Below, in pieces: positions 20,701 through 28,708 of a stretch of 64,000 bases of DNA. Both the position numbers and the translations under genes were made by a program. The stretch covers positions 1,318,571 through 1,382,570 of the forward strand of contig CP084167.1 of the NCBI GenBank assembly GCA_021513715.1. The letters are read 5' to 3'. Position 1 is the first letter of the stretch; each line of letters begins with the position of its first letter. Below the pieces are notes generated by a model. It was not told the origin of the DNA, did not search any database, and was given only the letters and a program-made list of their open reading frames with translations. Origin of the DNA: Candidatus Heimdallarchaeum endolithica. GTDB taxonomy: Archaea; Asgardarchaeota; Heimdallarchaeia; Heimdallarchaeales; Heimdallarchaeaceae.

Positions 20701-20722
20701 ACACTTCTTTTTCCTTTTTTAA
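20701..20722 (+). terminator. T-rich transcription terminator (putative)
   Basis: Directly after the surface-protein stop codon lies CTTCTTTTTCCTTTTTTAAC. Archaeal RNA polymerase terminates on such T-runs without needing a hairpin. The position makes it the likely end of that transcript. Confidence 0.4.
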
Positions 20723-20817
20723 CATCTGTTTTAACTGTAAGTTTAACAGAACTAAAATTAAATTATATCAAAAATTATTTTAACATAGAATCTATTCTTT
20801 CTTAATTATTTCAAGAA

Positions 20818-21357
20818 ATGGTTTTGATGAAGAGTTTAGAAGAAGAATTATTAAACTTACTTAGCAACAATGACTATCAAGAAACACTTTTACAATTATT
20901 TGAAAAAACTAAAAATAAAATAAAGTTCTACGAGACTCTTTTTCAAATAGTAGATAAAGAGCCATCCCTCAATGTTGTGGAAAAGATATTAAGATTCATG
21001 TCTACTATAAGACCAATCCCCTTTGCATATGAAGTTTTAATAGAAAAACTTTTTCATAAAAATCAAAAAATACGGATAGCAGCTGCTGAAACTCTTGCTA
21101 TCTATCGGCCTGATATTTCAGAGATTCTTATCGACAAAATGAAGTCATCAACAGATTCAATTGAAAATACAGAAGTTATCTGGCTTCTAGGAAAAATAGG
21201 TAAAAAAGAAGATTTGCTATTTCTAAAAAATTTACAAGAACAGATCAAAAATTCAAATAGAGAGAGAAAGGAGTTAGAAGCTTTAAATAATGCAATTCAA
21301 GATATCACTTTGAGATATGTTGATCTTTGGTTTGAAAAAAAGGAAAGAAAAAATTGA
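20818..21357 (+). CDS. HEAT-like helical protein
   Basis: A 179-residue all-helical protein. The central portion (about residues 75-145) contains HEAT-type units such as NQKIRIAAAETLAIYRP and TEVIWLLGKIGKKED. The N-terminal 70 residues are helical but not clearly repeats. It is shorter than the other two HEAT proteins in the window. The ATG at 20818 and the ATG at 20827 are both possible starts. It is convergent with ridA. The partner is unknown. Confidence 0.7.
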   Translation: MVLMKSLEEELLNLLSNNDYQETLLQLFEKTKNKIKFYETLFQIVDKEPSLNVVEKILRFMSTIRPIPFAYEVLIEKLFHKNQKIRIAAAETLAIYRPDISEILIDKMKSSTDSIENTEVIWLLGKIGKKEDLLFLKNLQEQIKNSNRERKELEALNNAIQDITLRYVDLWFEKKERKN

Positions 21358-21387
21358 AACTAATAAATTGATAACATTGATTTATTC

Positions 21388-21771
21388 CTATTCTTTGTAA
21401 GCAATTGCTTCTATTTCTACATCCACATCTTTTGGCAATTTAGCTACTTCTATCGCAGCTCGTGCTGGAGGTTTTTCAGTAAAATAGCTTGCATAAACCT
21501 CGTTCATTTCTCCAAATTTATTCATGTCTTTAAGAAAAACTGTACATTTAACTACATCATTTAGAGAAAAACCTGCTTCTTCTAAAATTGCCTTAATATT
21601 ATTCAAGACCACCTTTGTTGCTGCTGCAACATCTCCTCGAACTATTTCTCCTGTCTCAACATCTGCTGGAATTTGCCCAGAGATAAACAAGAATTGACCA
21701 GCTTGTACAGCTTGAGAATAAGGGCCTACTGGAGCTGGTGCAGCTTCTGTTTTAACTATTTTTTTTGTCAT
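21388..21771 (-). CDS. ridA: RidA family enamine/imine deaminase
   Basis: A 127-residue protein that matches the RidA/YjgF/YER057c family along its whole length. The conserved N-terminal block PVGPYSQAV, the central SGQIP and the key Arg104 in PPARAAIEV are all present. Family members hydrolyse reactive 2-aminoacrylate and related enamines produced by PLP enzymes, acting as homotrimers in the cytosol. An active-site Glu is likely supplied near the C-terminus (IEAIAY). It lies 56 bases downstream of the ureohydrolase gene, so co-transcription is possible. Confidence 0.95.
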   Translation of the reverse strand: MTKKIVKTEAAPAPVGPYSQAVQAGQFLFISGQIPADVETGEIVRGDVAAATKVVLNNIKAILEEAGFSLNDVVKCTVFLKDMNKFGEMNEVYASYFTEKPPARAAIEVAKLPKDVDVEIEAIAYKE

Positions 21772-21827
21772 AAATTTTAAATCAAAATGAAGTAAATAAA
21801 TATTCTCCTTTGTATTTGTTGAATAAC

Positions 21828-22703
21828 TTATTCTTTTTTATCCCAGAAGGAAATAATTTGAAATATTAAAGAACAAATAAGTCTAGCAGTACTATTTTCT
21901 GTTCTAGTTATTCGACCTTCAACAATGTCCACATATTCTGATTTAGGAACAATCCTTGAAAGAAATTTGATTAACTGGTCAGGATAGAAACCGAAAGGTT
22001 CTGGACAACTTACTGTTGGTACAAAACTTTGTTCTATTACATCTATGTCTAAACTTAGATAGATTCTAGGATATTTAGATAAGAATTGTTCTAATTTTTC
22101 AATGCTTTTTTCCATATTTTTGAAAATATTCTCTGTTCTTATTAGATTAATATTTTTTGACTTCCAATAATCATATTCATCTTGAGAATGTGTAAAACCA
22201 TGTCCTCCTATAATAAGAACTTGTTCTGGCAAAAATATTTTTTGTTCAATTAAATTATAAAGAACTGTTGCATGAGAAAAATATGTTTTTTTAGGATATT
22301 CTTTTGCCAAGTCCAAATGAGCATCAAACCATATTAATCCTACATTTTTTTCTTTTGGAGCTTGGGATACAGTGTAATAAGTGATTAAGTGATCTCCTCC
22401 AATAAAAAGTAGTTTAGAGTTAGTTTCTTCTTGTATTCTCCACAAATTTTTAATGAATTTCTGATTTTTAATTGGGTGAATATCACCTAAATCCACACAC
22501 CGTTTATTTGAAATATTAAAATTATAATTGACTGATATTCCACTAAACAAATAAGAGATCTTTCTTAGTTGAGAAGGAAAACGTTTGGTTCCTCTTTTTG
22601 TTTCTTTTTTTCCTTCATAAGGCAATCCAACAAGAACAATATTATCTTTTTCAATTTCATTTTCATTTTTAATTGGAAAAAATCCAACAAATGGTTTTTT
22701 CAT
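21828..22703 (-). CDS. Arginase/agmatinase-family ureohydrolase
   Basis: A 291-residue ureohydrolase. The manganese ligands are visible in order: His in GGDHL, the Asp-His-Asp cluster in FDAHLDL, and the Asp pair in LDIDVIEQ. The usual TGTPEPGG segment after the last motif reads VSCPEPFGF, so the substrate loop is diverged. The product may hydrolyse agmatine (polyamine synthesis), arginine or formiminoglutamate; the sequence does not decide. The start is an ATG ([10 protein letters not shown]). It lies 40 bases downstream of the large coiled-coil gene on the same strand. Confidence 0.88.
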   Translation of the reverse strand: MKKPFVGFFPIKNENEIEKDNIVLVGLPYEGKKETKRGTKRFPSQLRKISYLFSGISVNYNFNISNKRCVDLGDIHPIKNQKFIKNLWRIQEETNSKLLFIGGDHLITYYTVSQAPKEKNVGLIWFDAHLDLAKEYPKKTYFSHATVLYNLIEQKIFLPEQVLIIGGHGFTHSQDEYDYWKSKNINLIRTENIFKNMEKSIEKLEQFLSKYPRIYLSLDIDVIEQSFVPTVSCPEPFGFYPDQLIKFLSRIVPKSEYVDIVEGRITRTENSTARLICSLIFQIISFWDKKE

Positions 22704-22743
22704 TTTCTTTCCTCAACATTATAAATTTAAATATTGGTATCGT

Positions 22744-25230
22744 TTAATTATTATCTTCATTATTTAAGTAATAATCTGGTGATGCAACAAAAGATTCTTC
22801 TGATTCTTCTCTTTCTGGCTGTGTTTCTTCTAGTTTAATTAGATCCTTATCTGTAACATCTATCAGTACTTTGTTATCATCAATTGATATCACTCTCTCT
22901 AAAGAAAATTTTGCTGGTTCAAATTTCTCTATTGTTTCTATTGTTTCATCATAAGTATTTATTTTTCCTATTAAATTCAGAAAAGCTATTACATTATCTG
23001 GCCTTAAAGCAACTTGTGGAGCTAAACTCAGATATTTCCCGATTGAAATTGCAAGATTATCCACGAAATCTTTTCGTTCTTTTAACAGTTTTACAGGATT
23101 ATCACTTATAAAAGAAGCAATCAACAGAAGATCGATTTTTGACCAAATTAAAAGTGAAGGCTCTTTTTCAATAATAACGGTATAGATTACCCCTATTTCT
23201 TTACCTTTCACATTTTCTACAACTTTCCCTTCTAAATCGAAGATTGAATCAATTGAAAAAGAAGGAACACAAAAGGCCACTTGAATGTTATTCCCTATTA
23301 TCCTTAAAGTCCCTATTGAAAAAAGAACATATTGCTCATTTTCTACCTCGTGAGGGAGAATCCCAGTGTTTTTTTCAACAAGTATTTTTTTTAACAGAGA
23401 TGGGTCCTCAATGTCTGCTTCGCTTTTCTCATACTCACGTGATAAATTAAGAAGTAATTTCCATTTTTTGTCATCATCAGAAGAATCTGCAAAAGTATAG
23501 TCTTCTTCCAAGTTTGATAGAAGATCGTATATTCTAGCATAAAATTCAGTTGGAAGTTGATTTAATTTCACAATTAAAAAGTGTCCTTTTCTAGGATGTG
23601 AAATCAAAGAATAAGCTTGCCCTATTTCATTGTTAAAAATATCTTGTACAATCACTTTGTCATTTTCTAAAAGAATCTTATTGATATTATTACTCTTTTT
23701 TAGATCAAAGTTTGGTAAAATTTCTCCTCCTTCTTGAACAGTCTCTGTTTTAATGTGAATTTTCCTATCTCCTCTTTCAAATGCATCAATTGGTACAAAA
23801 AGTATTTTTTCTGGTTGCTTTAGGTATTTCAATAAATCTTGTGAAAGATCGAATCCTTTTTTCATGCAATAATTTGTCAAAACATCAGGAACTAAATAAT
23901 TAAAAGGAACAGTAGGCAAAACAACTGGTATTTCATTTAGCAATTCTAACTTTTTTTCTTCATCAGTTTCAACCTTTTTTATAAGAAGATTAGGGGCTAC
24001 AAAGTAATCATATACTCTTCTTGCTGTAGAAAGAGAAACTTCAGTTTGTTTATATACTAAAACCCCAAAATCTTCATTAAGTTTTCCTGGACCAATCACA
24101 AAACCTATTAGTTCATTATCCTGGCTTACAGCAGGTGTGTTTATATAGTTCCATAACGAATTTAATTTCTTTATTGCTGCATAATCAAGATTTCTTGTTA
24201 CAACACTTGAACACACAGTAATTTTTTCTTCAAATTTCATAGCTCGTACAAAACGATTATATTTTTCCAAATTTTTTAGAACAGATGTATTTAAATCACT
24301 GAATAAGGGAGATACCATCTCTTGGTATTCAAGATGAGATCCATAAACCTCATCTAAAGCTTTTAAATCTATCTCAAAGTCATTTAGGTCTTCTTCTAAA
24401 AGAGCAATATATATGTCCAATTGCCTTATTTTTCTTTTTAATTCATCTTTCTCTTTGTCTGATAAAGCAGAGATATTTTCTTCTTTAAATTTAAGGAATA
24501 ATTCTTTTTCTTCTTTCACTCGTTCTAGCCATTTTTTTGTTTCTTCTATTGCTTTTTGAAGAATAGGCCTATGCCTTAAAACAGAATTATTTATTTCATA
24601 AATTATACCTTTAACTTCAAATTTGTCTAACTCTTTTCCTCGAAGTCTATTTAGATTTTCAGATAACTCATTTGTAAATAAGAGGAAATTATTGTGTGCT
24701 CTTTTAAAAATATGTTTTCTACAAAGTTCTTCTAATGAATCAGACAATTTATAATAATTTTGAAAGATTTTATGTTGTTTTGTTTCTAGTAAATTTTTTA
24801 TTTCTAGATACTCTTCATTAGAGATTTTACCAGAAATATATTCTTTTTCTGCTTCTAATTCTTCTTGGAAAATTTTAGAAGAAGCATTTAATGCCAAATG
24901 CATTACATATCTTATTCTCAATTCTTCTTTAACAACATCAGGAAGTGATGATAATGTAATTGATGGAATTTTAACTTTAGATATAACAGGACTACTAATT
25001 TCATTACTTATTTCTTCTTGAATTTTCGTTATCTGCTCAGATTTCTGCTGCTCATCTACTTCTTTTTCTTGAACAATTTGATGAGGAAGACTTTCTAACA
25101 TTTTTTGATATTTCTGTTTGAGAATTTGGTAAGTTCTTCTATCAACAGAGCCTTTAATATAACGTATATTTAGATCTCTTATTAATCGCTGAATTTTTTG
25201 TCTCTGTGAATCAATAATTACTTCTGGCAT
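22744..25230 (-). CDS. Large coiled-coil protein with PRC-barrel-like segments
   Basis: An 828-residue soluble protein. Residues 1-60 form charged helices (IKGSVDRRTYQILKQKY resembles a SHOCT-like segment). Residues 100-340 are strongly helical, with a coiled coil rich in Glu/Lys/Leu around 200-290. The second half is strand-rich and contains segments resembling PRC-barrel units, for example ELIGFVIGPGK (about residue 375), IGQAYSLISHPRKG (about 540) and KEIGVIYTVIIEKEP (about 690). PRC barrels occur in archaeal division protein CdvA and in RimM. I do not recognise the full-length family. It is transcribed divergently from the profilin gene across a 368-bp region, which makes a cytoskeletal or membrane-shaping role worth testing; this is inference only. 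Confidence 0.7.
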   Translation of the reverse strand: MPEVIIDSQRQKIQRLIRDLNIRYIKGSVDRRTYQILKQKYQKMLESLPHQIVQEKEVDEQQKSEQITKIQEEISNEISSPVISKVKIPSITLSSLPDVVKEELRIRYVMHLALNASSKIFQEELEAEKEYISGKISNEEYLEIKNLLETKQHKIFQNYYKLSDSLEELCRKHIFKRAHNNFLLFTNELSENLNRLRGKELDKFEVKGIIYEINNSVLRHRPILQKAIEETKKWLERVKEEKELFLKFKEENISALSDKEKDELKRKIRQLDIYIALLEEDLNDFEIDLKALDEVYGSHLEYQEMVSPLFSDLNTSVLKNLEKYNRFVRAMKFEEKITVCSSVVTRNLDYAAIKKLNSLWNYINTPAVSQDNELIGFVIGPGKLNEDFGVLVYKQTEVSLSTARRVYDYFVAPNLLIKKVETDEEKKLELLNEIPVVLPTVPFNYLVPDVLTNYCMKKGFDLSQDLLKYLKQPEKILFVPIDAFERGDRKIHIKTETVQEGGEILPNFDLKKSNNINKILLENDKVIVQDIFNNEIGQAYSLISHPRKGHFLIVKLNQLPTEFYARIYDLLSNLEEDYTFADSSDDDKKWKLLLNLSREYEKSEADIEDPSLLKKILVEKNTGILPHEVENEQYVLFSIGTLRIIGNNIQVAFCVPSFSIDSIFDLEGKVVENVKGKEIGVIYTVIIEKEPSLLIWSKIDLLLIASFISDNPVKLLKERKDFVDNLAISIGKYLSLAPQVALRPDNVIAFLNLIGKINTYDETIETIEKFEPAKFSLERVISIDDNKVLIDVTDKDLIKLEETQPEREESEESFVASPDYYLNNEDNN

Positions 25231-25368
25231 TAAATACTAATTGTAAGTTGAATTAATTAAGGTTAACTATTCTTAAAAACAATTACAAATTAATCTGCGC
25301 ATAAGAATTGTTTATCTTTTGGGGTTATCAACTTATTCTTTAAAAATCTCTTTAGTTTTTCAAACATC

Positions 25369-25378
25369 TTTATTTAAA
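25369..25378 (+). promoter_or_regulatory. TATA-like box upstream of candidate RNA
   Basis: TTTATTTAAA is a good archaeal TATA-box match. Its centre lies about 24 bases before the first base of the inverted-repeat structure at 25397, the spacing expected between TATA box and transcription start. It may drive the candidate RNA. Confidence 0.4.
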
Positions 25379-25396
25379 CAAGTTTTTACTAAAATT

Positions 25397-25504
25397 AGTA
25401 CTTCCGCAATAAGTTGACTGATTTCTATAGGTTAAAATTATAGGAGTTCATACTATCATTGGCGTGTTCTCAATTCATACTTTTTGAGATAATTCGGAAG
25501 TACT
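25397..25504 (+). ncRNA. Candidate structured non-coding RNA, about 108 nt
   Basis: AGTACTTCCG (25397-25406) and CGGAAGTACT (25495-25504) form a perfect 10-bp closing stem. Inside it are two hairpins: CTATA/TATAG, and TCTCAA/TTGAGA nearer the 3' side. The whole would fold as a three-way junction. A TATA-like box lies at the right distance upstream. It is not a tRNA and I do not recognise another RNA family. It could instead be a leader for the profilin transcript or a pair of distant operator half-sites. The strand is assigned from the TATA box. Confidence 0.4.
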
Positions 25505-25520
25505 ATAAAATTAAACAAGC

Positions 25521-25528
25521 TTTAAATA
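25521..25528 (+). promoter_or_regulatory. Profilin promoter TATA box
   Basis: TTTAAATA here predicts a transcription start near 25550. That is downstream of the in-frame TTG at 25542, which supports the ATG at 25599 as the profilin start. Confidence 0.5.
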
Positions 25529-25589
25529 GAGCTATTCCACTTTGAAAAAGATTAAAAAGCTAAATGAGATAATAGCATTAAATATTCAT

Positions 25590-25595
25590 GGTGAT
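25590..25595 (+). promoter_or_regulatory. Profilin ribosome binding site GGTGAT
   Basis: GGTGAT, complementary to the archaeal 16S 3' end, lies three bases before the ATG at 25599 and selects it over the upstream TTG. Confidence 0.65.
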
Positions 25596-25598
25596 AAA

Positions 25599-25958
25599 AT
25601 GAGTTTTCAAGATGAAATTCAGAGAGTAGCAACAGAAGGAACTCTTGGAGTTGTATGGTTAATTGGTGATGATGGAAAAATCTATTATACTTATGGTGAA
25701 TGGGCAGTAGACCCATTAGTTGCCTTTAATGCCTGGAAAGCACAGAATCCCGCAGTTAATTTGGGTGGAATCAAATTCACTGTAATTGCGATATCCCCCG
25801 AACGTCTGATTTCAAAAAATATGGGCGGTCAAGGCTACGTTATTGTAGCTAAGTGCGCTAATTGGCCTGGTGCTATCGTTGCTTGGGCTCCTGCTACAGT
25901 TCAGATGGACTATGCATATGCAGCAGCAGCAAGACTCGCTGCCAAAGTACAAGGTTAG
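25599..25958 (+). CDS. Profilin (Asgard type)
   Basis: A 119-residue protein with the profilin layout: an N-terminal helix (FQDEIQRVAT), a strand pair containing WLIGDDGKIYYTYGEW, the characteristic LGGIKFTVIA strand, a basic loop with glycines (ISKNMGGQGYVIVAKC), and a C-terminal helix (YAYAAAARLAAKV). The order and spacing match eukaryotic profilin (LGGTKYMVI then GGVTI), and the size is right. Profilins bind actin monomers and poly-proline and control filament growth; Asgard profilins have been shown to act on eukaryotic actin. No actin gene is in the window. The start is the ATG preceded by GGTGAT; a TTG at 25542 would add 19 residues but lies upstream of the predicted transcription start. 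A DUF167 gene follows at once. Confidence 0.85.
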   Translation: MSFQDEIQRVATEGTLGVVWLIGDDGKIYYTYGEWAVDPLVAFNAWKAQNPAVNLGGIKFTVIAISPERLISKNMGGQGYVIVAKCANWPGAIVAWAPATVQMDYAYAAAARLAAKVQG

Positions 25959-25962
25959 AAAA

Positions 25963-26265
25963 TTGTTTTCCCACCCTTATTTTTCAATTAAAAAGCAATC
26001 TATTTTTTTGAAAATTTATGTAAAGACTCGTTCTCCAAAAGAGAAAATTGTAGTTGAAGAGGATAAAGTTGTTGTTTTTGTAAAAAAACCACCAGATAAA
26101 GGAAAAGCAAACAAAGAGATAATTTCTTTTCTTTCAAAAGAATTAAATTGCTCATCAAATGATATAGAAATCGTATCAGGAATGAAATCGCACTTTAAAA
26201 CTCTAAAAATAGATAATAAAAGCGAGGAAGAAATTATTAAATTCTTAGAACGTTTTAAAGAATAA
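25963..26265 (+). CDS. DUF167/YggU family protein
   Basis: A small protein of about 100 residues. The motif VVVFVKKPPDKGKANKEIISFLSKEL and the following IEIVSGMKSHFKTLKI are diagnostic of the DUF167 (YggU/UPF0235) family, a compact alpha/beta fold of unknown function. The start is uncertain: the TTG at 25963 has AAGGTT upstream and gives a family-like N-terminal strand, while the TTG at 26008 gives a shorter form. An upstream reading that overlaps the profilin gene is out of frame with it and unlikely. It sits 4 bases after the profilin stop and is probably co-transcribed with it. Confidence 0.82.
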   Translation: MFSHPYFSIKKQSIFLKIYVKTRSPKEKIVVEEDKVVVFVKKPPDKGKANKEIISFLSKELNCSSNDIEIVSGMKSHFKTLKIDNKSEEEIIKFLERFKE

Positions 26266-26302
26266 AAAAAAACTATCTATTTTTTACTCAAACAAAGAAA
26301 GA

Positions 26303-26896
26303 CTATAATACCATTTTTTCAAATGCGCGAATTAACTCGTTTCTATCAGACAATGTCTGTTCAAAACTATTAACAATAGAACTAAGTATTTTAACATCAT
26401 CTTCTGCATTTTCTAACATCATTTCTTCTAAGTTAGTATTAGCTTTTGCTACTCTTTCTTTAAGATCCACTGCTATATCAAGAATTTCGATTTCTAGAAG
26501 GTATAGAATTGAAAGGTCTATTCCATTTGGTCCTTCAACATCATCGATATCAAAAAATGTGCTTTTATGATAATCTGTATTTGCAACTTCTCTTCTTAAC
26601 TTTTCCAATTTCTTCTTTATTTCACCAACCAAACCCCATGTAGTAATTAGTTGTGAGTGAATTAATAATTCATGAACTTTACTCATCCCATCAGAAGCGT
26701 TTCTAAGAAGTTCTAGTAAATGTTCTCTAAAAGCGATATCTGAAGATTGTCTTACATCTTTATTTTTATAACCATAGTAGTTTGAAATGTTTGCTCTTAA
26801 TAACCTTAAAGCTTCGCTATCTCCTTCATCTACTATATCTTGCTTTTTACTTTTTTCTTTATCTTTTTCTTTTCTTTTATTTTTTCTTCCAAACAT
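26303..26896 (-). CDS. Hypothetical helical protein, 197 residues
   Basis: I do not recognise the family. The first 25 residues are a very basic lysine-rich tail (MFGRKNKRKEKDKEKSKKQ). The remainder is almost entirely helical, with heptad-like patterns around LVGEIKKKLEKLRREV and in the C-terminal helices. No membrane segment or metal motif is seen. It lies 9 bases downstream of the DNA ligase gene on the same strand and may share its transcript. The basic tail could bind nucleic acid or acidic membrane, which is speculation. Confidence 0.65.
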   Translation of the reverse strand: MFGRKNKRKEKDKEKSKKQDIVDEGDSEALRLLRANISNYYGYKNKDVRQSSDIAFREHLLELLRNASDGMSKVHELLIHSQLITTWGLVGEIKKKLEKLRREVANTDYHKSTFFDIDDVEGPNGIDLSILYLLEIEILDIAVDLKERVAKANTNLEEMMLENAEDDVKILSSIVNSFEQTLSDRNELIRAFEKMVL

Positions 26897-26905
26897 ATTA
26901 TCACC

Positions 26906-28681
26906 CTACGATTCTCCTTTCTGATTTAAAAAAATTGTTACAATTTCGTTTACAGTTGTAGCATCTTCAGGATTTTTATCTTCAACAATTCTTCCAGTAA
27001 AACGAGGAAAACGAAGCGCTAACCCATCATTTAATCCTTTTAACCATCCTCTTGCACAAGTATGTAATTGACTTATAGTTATTTCAGCCCCAGTCACTTC
27101 TATCACTATTTTTGGTTCAAACCAAACTGAACATTCAATTTCGCTCACTACTTCCTTTGGTTTGTTATTTAATTTGATATTACTAAGTTTCTGATAGAAA
27201 AAGTCTAAATCTTTATCTGAAAAACCAGTTGCGACTCTTGTAAAAGTTTTGAAATTTCCCTCTTCAGTATCGAAACATGCAAGCAAGAATGTACCATATT
27301 TTCCTGTTCTCTTTCCCTTCCCATAGTCTGCTCCTATTATTACTAAATCAAAAGAATCAGAAAGTTTGTCTACATAATCTGCTTTATACTTAACCCATAG
27401 CCAACCACGTGCCCCTGCTTGATAAATAGAATCTTGATTAATTGACTTAACCATGATACCCTCACAATTATCTTCAAGAGCAGAATTAAAGAAAGTTTCA
27501 AGTTCATCTACTGATGAGACTATTGTTTGATGGGAAAAACGAATTGTTTCTGTTTCATTTACTAATTCTTTCAAGAGTTTCCTACGTTCTAAATATAACT
27601 TATTAAGAGTAGAACAATTATTTGCAAACAAAACATCAAATAGAAAAACACGTACTGGTATCTCTTGTGCTTTTTCTTCAATATCATGCTTACGTTTCCG
27701 TCTAGAAATTGATTGAAAAGGAAGAATTTTGTTATTTTTCTCATCATAAGCAACAATTTCTCCCTCTACAATGAAATTCTGTTTTTTAGCAGCTTTAATT
27801 ATCTCATTTTGAACATCAGGAAACTGATAAGTAATGTTTTCATTATTTCGAGAAAATATTTTGACTATATTATCCTTAACATGTATTTGCGCACGGATTC
27901 CATCATATTTATATTCAACAGCACACTTCTCCCCAAATTTTTCTAATATCTCTTCACTACTCGAAAGACGTTGAGCTAACATAACTTTAACAGGAGAAAA
28001 AACTCTGATGTCAATTTCTTTTACTTTTTCGATACCTCCCTTATATAGGGTTTCAGCAACGTATTCTATATCTGAACATCTATTGTATGCTTTTTCAAGA
28101 ATATCCTTATTATCTCTATTTCCTGTTTTAGCAAGTGCAAGAGCTTCTAGAAGTAATTGTGTTGCTATACCTAAACGTAGTTTCGAACTAACTATTCTAA
28201 CTATATATTTAGCTTCAATAGCAGAGACTCTAGAAAGCATACCAGCAAGTAAGTTAATTTTTTTATTAGAGGAACCTTCACCAGTTAACTTTGCCAGTTT
28301 ATCAAAAAAAGACCACACTTCTAAAATTTCAGGCGCATATTCTGTTTCGCCAGTAAAACTGGAAAGCGTAGTTTGAGTTTTTTTAGATAATAACTTGTAT
28401 GTGATGCTGCCAAGATCCCCTTTTTGTTCTAAAATTTGTTTAATATTGGAAGTACTTTTTCCCGTTGTAATTGAAAGTGCTTTGATTGTCATAGATTCAG
28501 CTAACATAAGCTCAATACCGACATAATTCGGATAGATTTTACCTAGAGTTAAAAGAGCAATCTTTCCTATTTCATCTGCATTTGCGTTACAAAGGGTTTC
28601 AGACAATATTTCGACCATCTCTATTTTACCAGAGATTTTTTCAACTTTGGAATATGTTCTACATAGCGTTTTGAACTTCAT
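26906..28681 (-). CDS. lig: ATP-dependent DNA ligase (archaeal LigI type)
   Basis: A 591-residue replicative ligase. The N-terminal helical DNA-binding domain covers about residues 1-215. The nucleotidyltransferase core has motif I EYKYDGIRAQ with the AMP-accepting Lys near residue 258, motif III VEGEIVAYD, motif IV CEGIMVKS and motif V WVKYKADYVD. The OB-fold C-domain follows and ends near ALRFPRFTGR. This is the standard archaeal/eukaryotic ligase layout, which seals nicks between Okazaki fragments using ATP. Length is typical (about 550-600). The start is an ATG. It lies 27 bases downstream of the IFT52-like gene. Confidence 0.96.
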   Translation of the reverse strand: MKFKTLCRTYSKVEKISGKIEMVEILSETLCNANADEIGKIALLTLGKIYPNYVGIELMLAESMTIKALSITTGKSTSNIKQILEQKGDLGSITYKLLSKKTQTTLSSFTGETEYAPEILEVWSFFDKLAKLTGEGSSNKKINLLAGMLSRVSAIEAKYIVRIVSSKLRLGIATQLLLEALALAKTGNRDNKDILEKAYNRCSDIEYVAETLYKGGIEKVKEIDIRVFSPVKVMLAQRLSSSEEILEKFGEKCAVEYKYDGIRAQIHVKDNIVKIFSRNNENITYQFPDVQNEIIKAAKKQNFIVEGEIVAYDEKNNKILPFQSISRRKRKHDIEEKAQEIPVRVFLFDVLFANNCSTLNKLYLERRKLLKELVNETETIRFSHQTIVSSVDELETFFNSALEDNCEGIMVKSINQDSIYQAGARGWLWVKYKADYVDKLSDSFDLVIIGADYGKGKRTGKYGTFLLACFDTEEGNFKTFTRVATGFSDKDLDFFYQKLSNIKLNNKPKEVVSEIECSVWFEPKIVIEVTGAEITISQLHTCARGWLKGLNDGLALRFPRFTGRIVEDKNPEDATTVNEIVTIFLNQKGES

Positions 28682-28708
28682 TTATACACCCTTAGTCTAG
28701 TACTAAAG

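Larger units (their letters stand above)
25231..25598. other. Divergent intergenic region between large coiled-coil gene and profilin
   Basis: A 368-bp gene-free stretch that holds the promoters of two divergent genes. It contains a candidate structured RNA at 25397-25504, two TATA-like boxes (25369-25378 and 25521-25528) and the profilin ribosome binding site. The left 120 bp shows nothing beyond AT-rich sequence. Confidence 0.5.

Noticed and set aside
25542..25598. TTG start adding 19 residues to profilin
   Set aside because: It lies at or before the predicted transcription start and lacks a ribosome binding site, while GGTGAT precedes the ATG at 25599.
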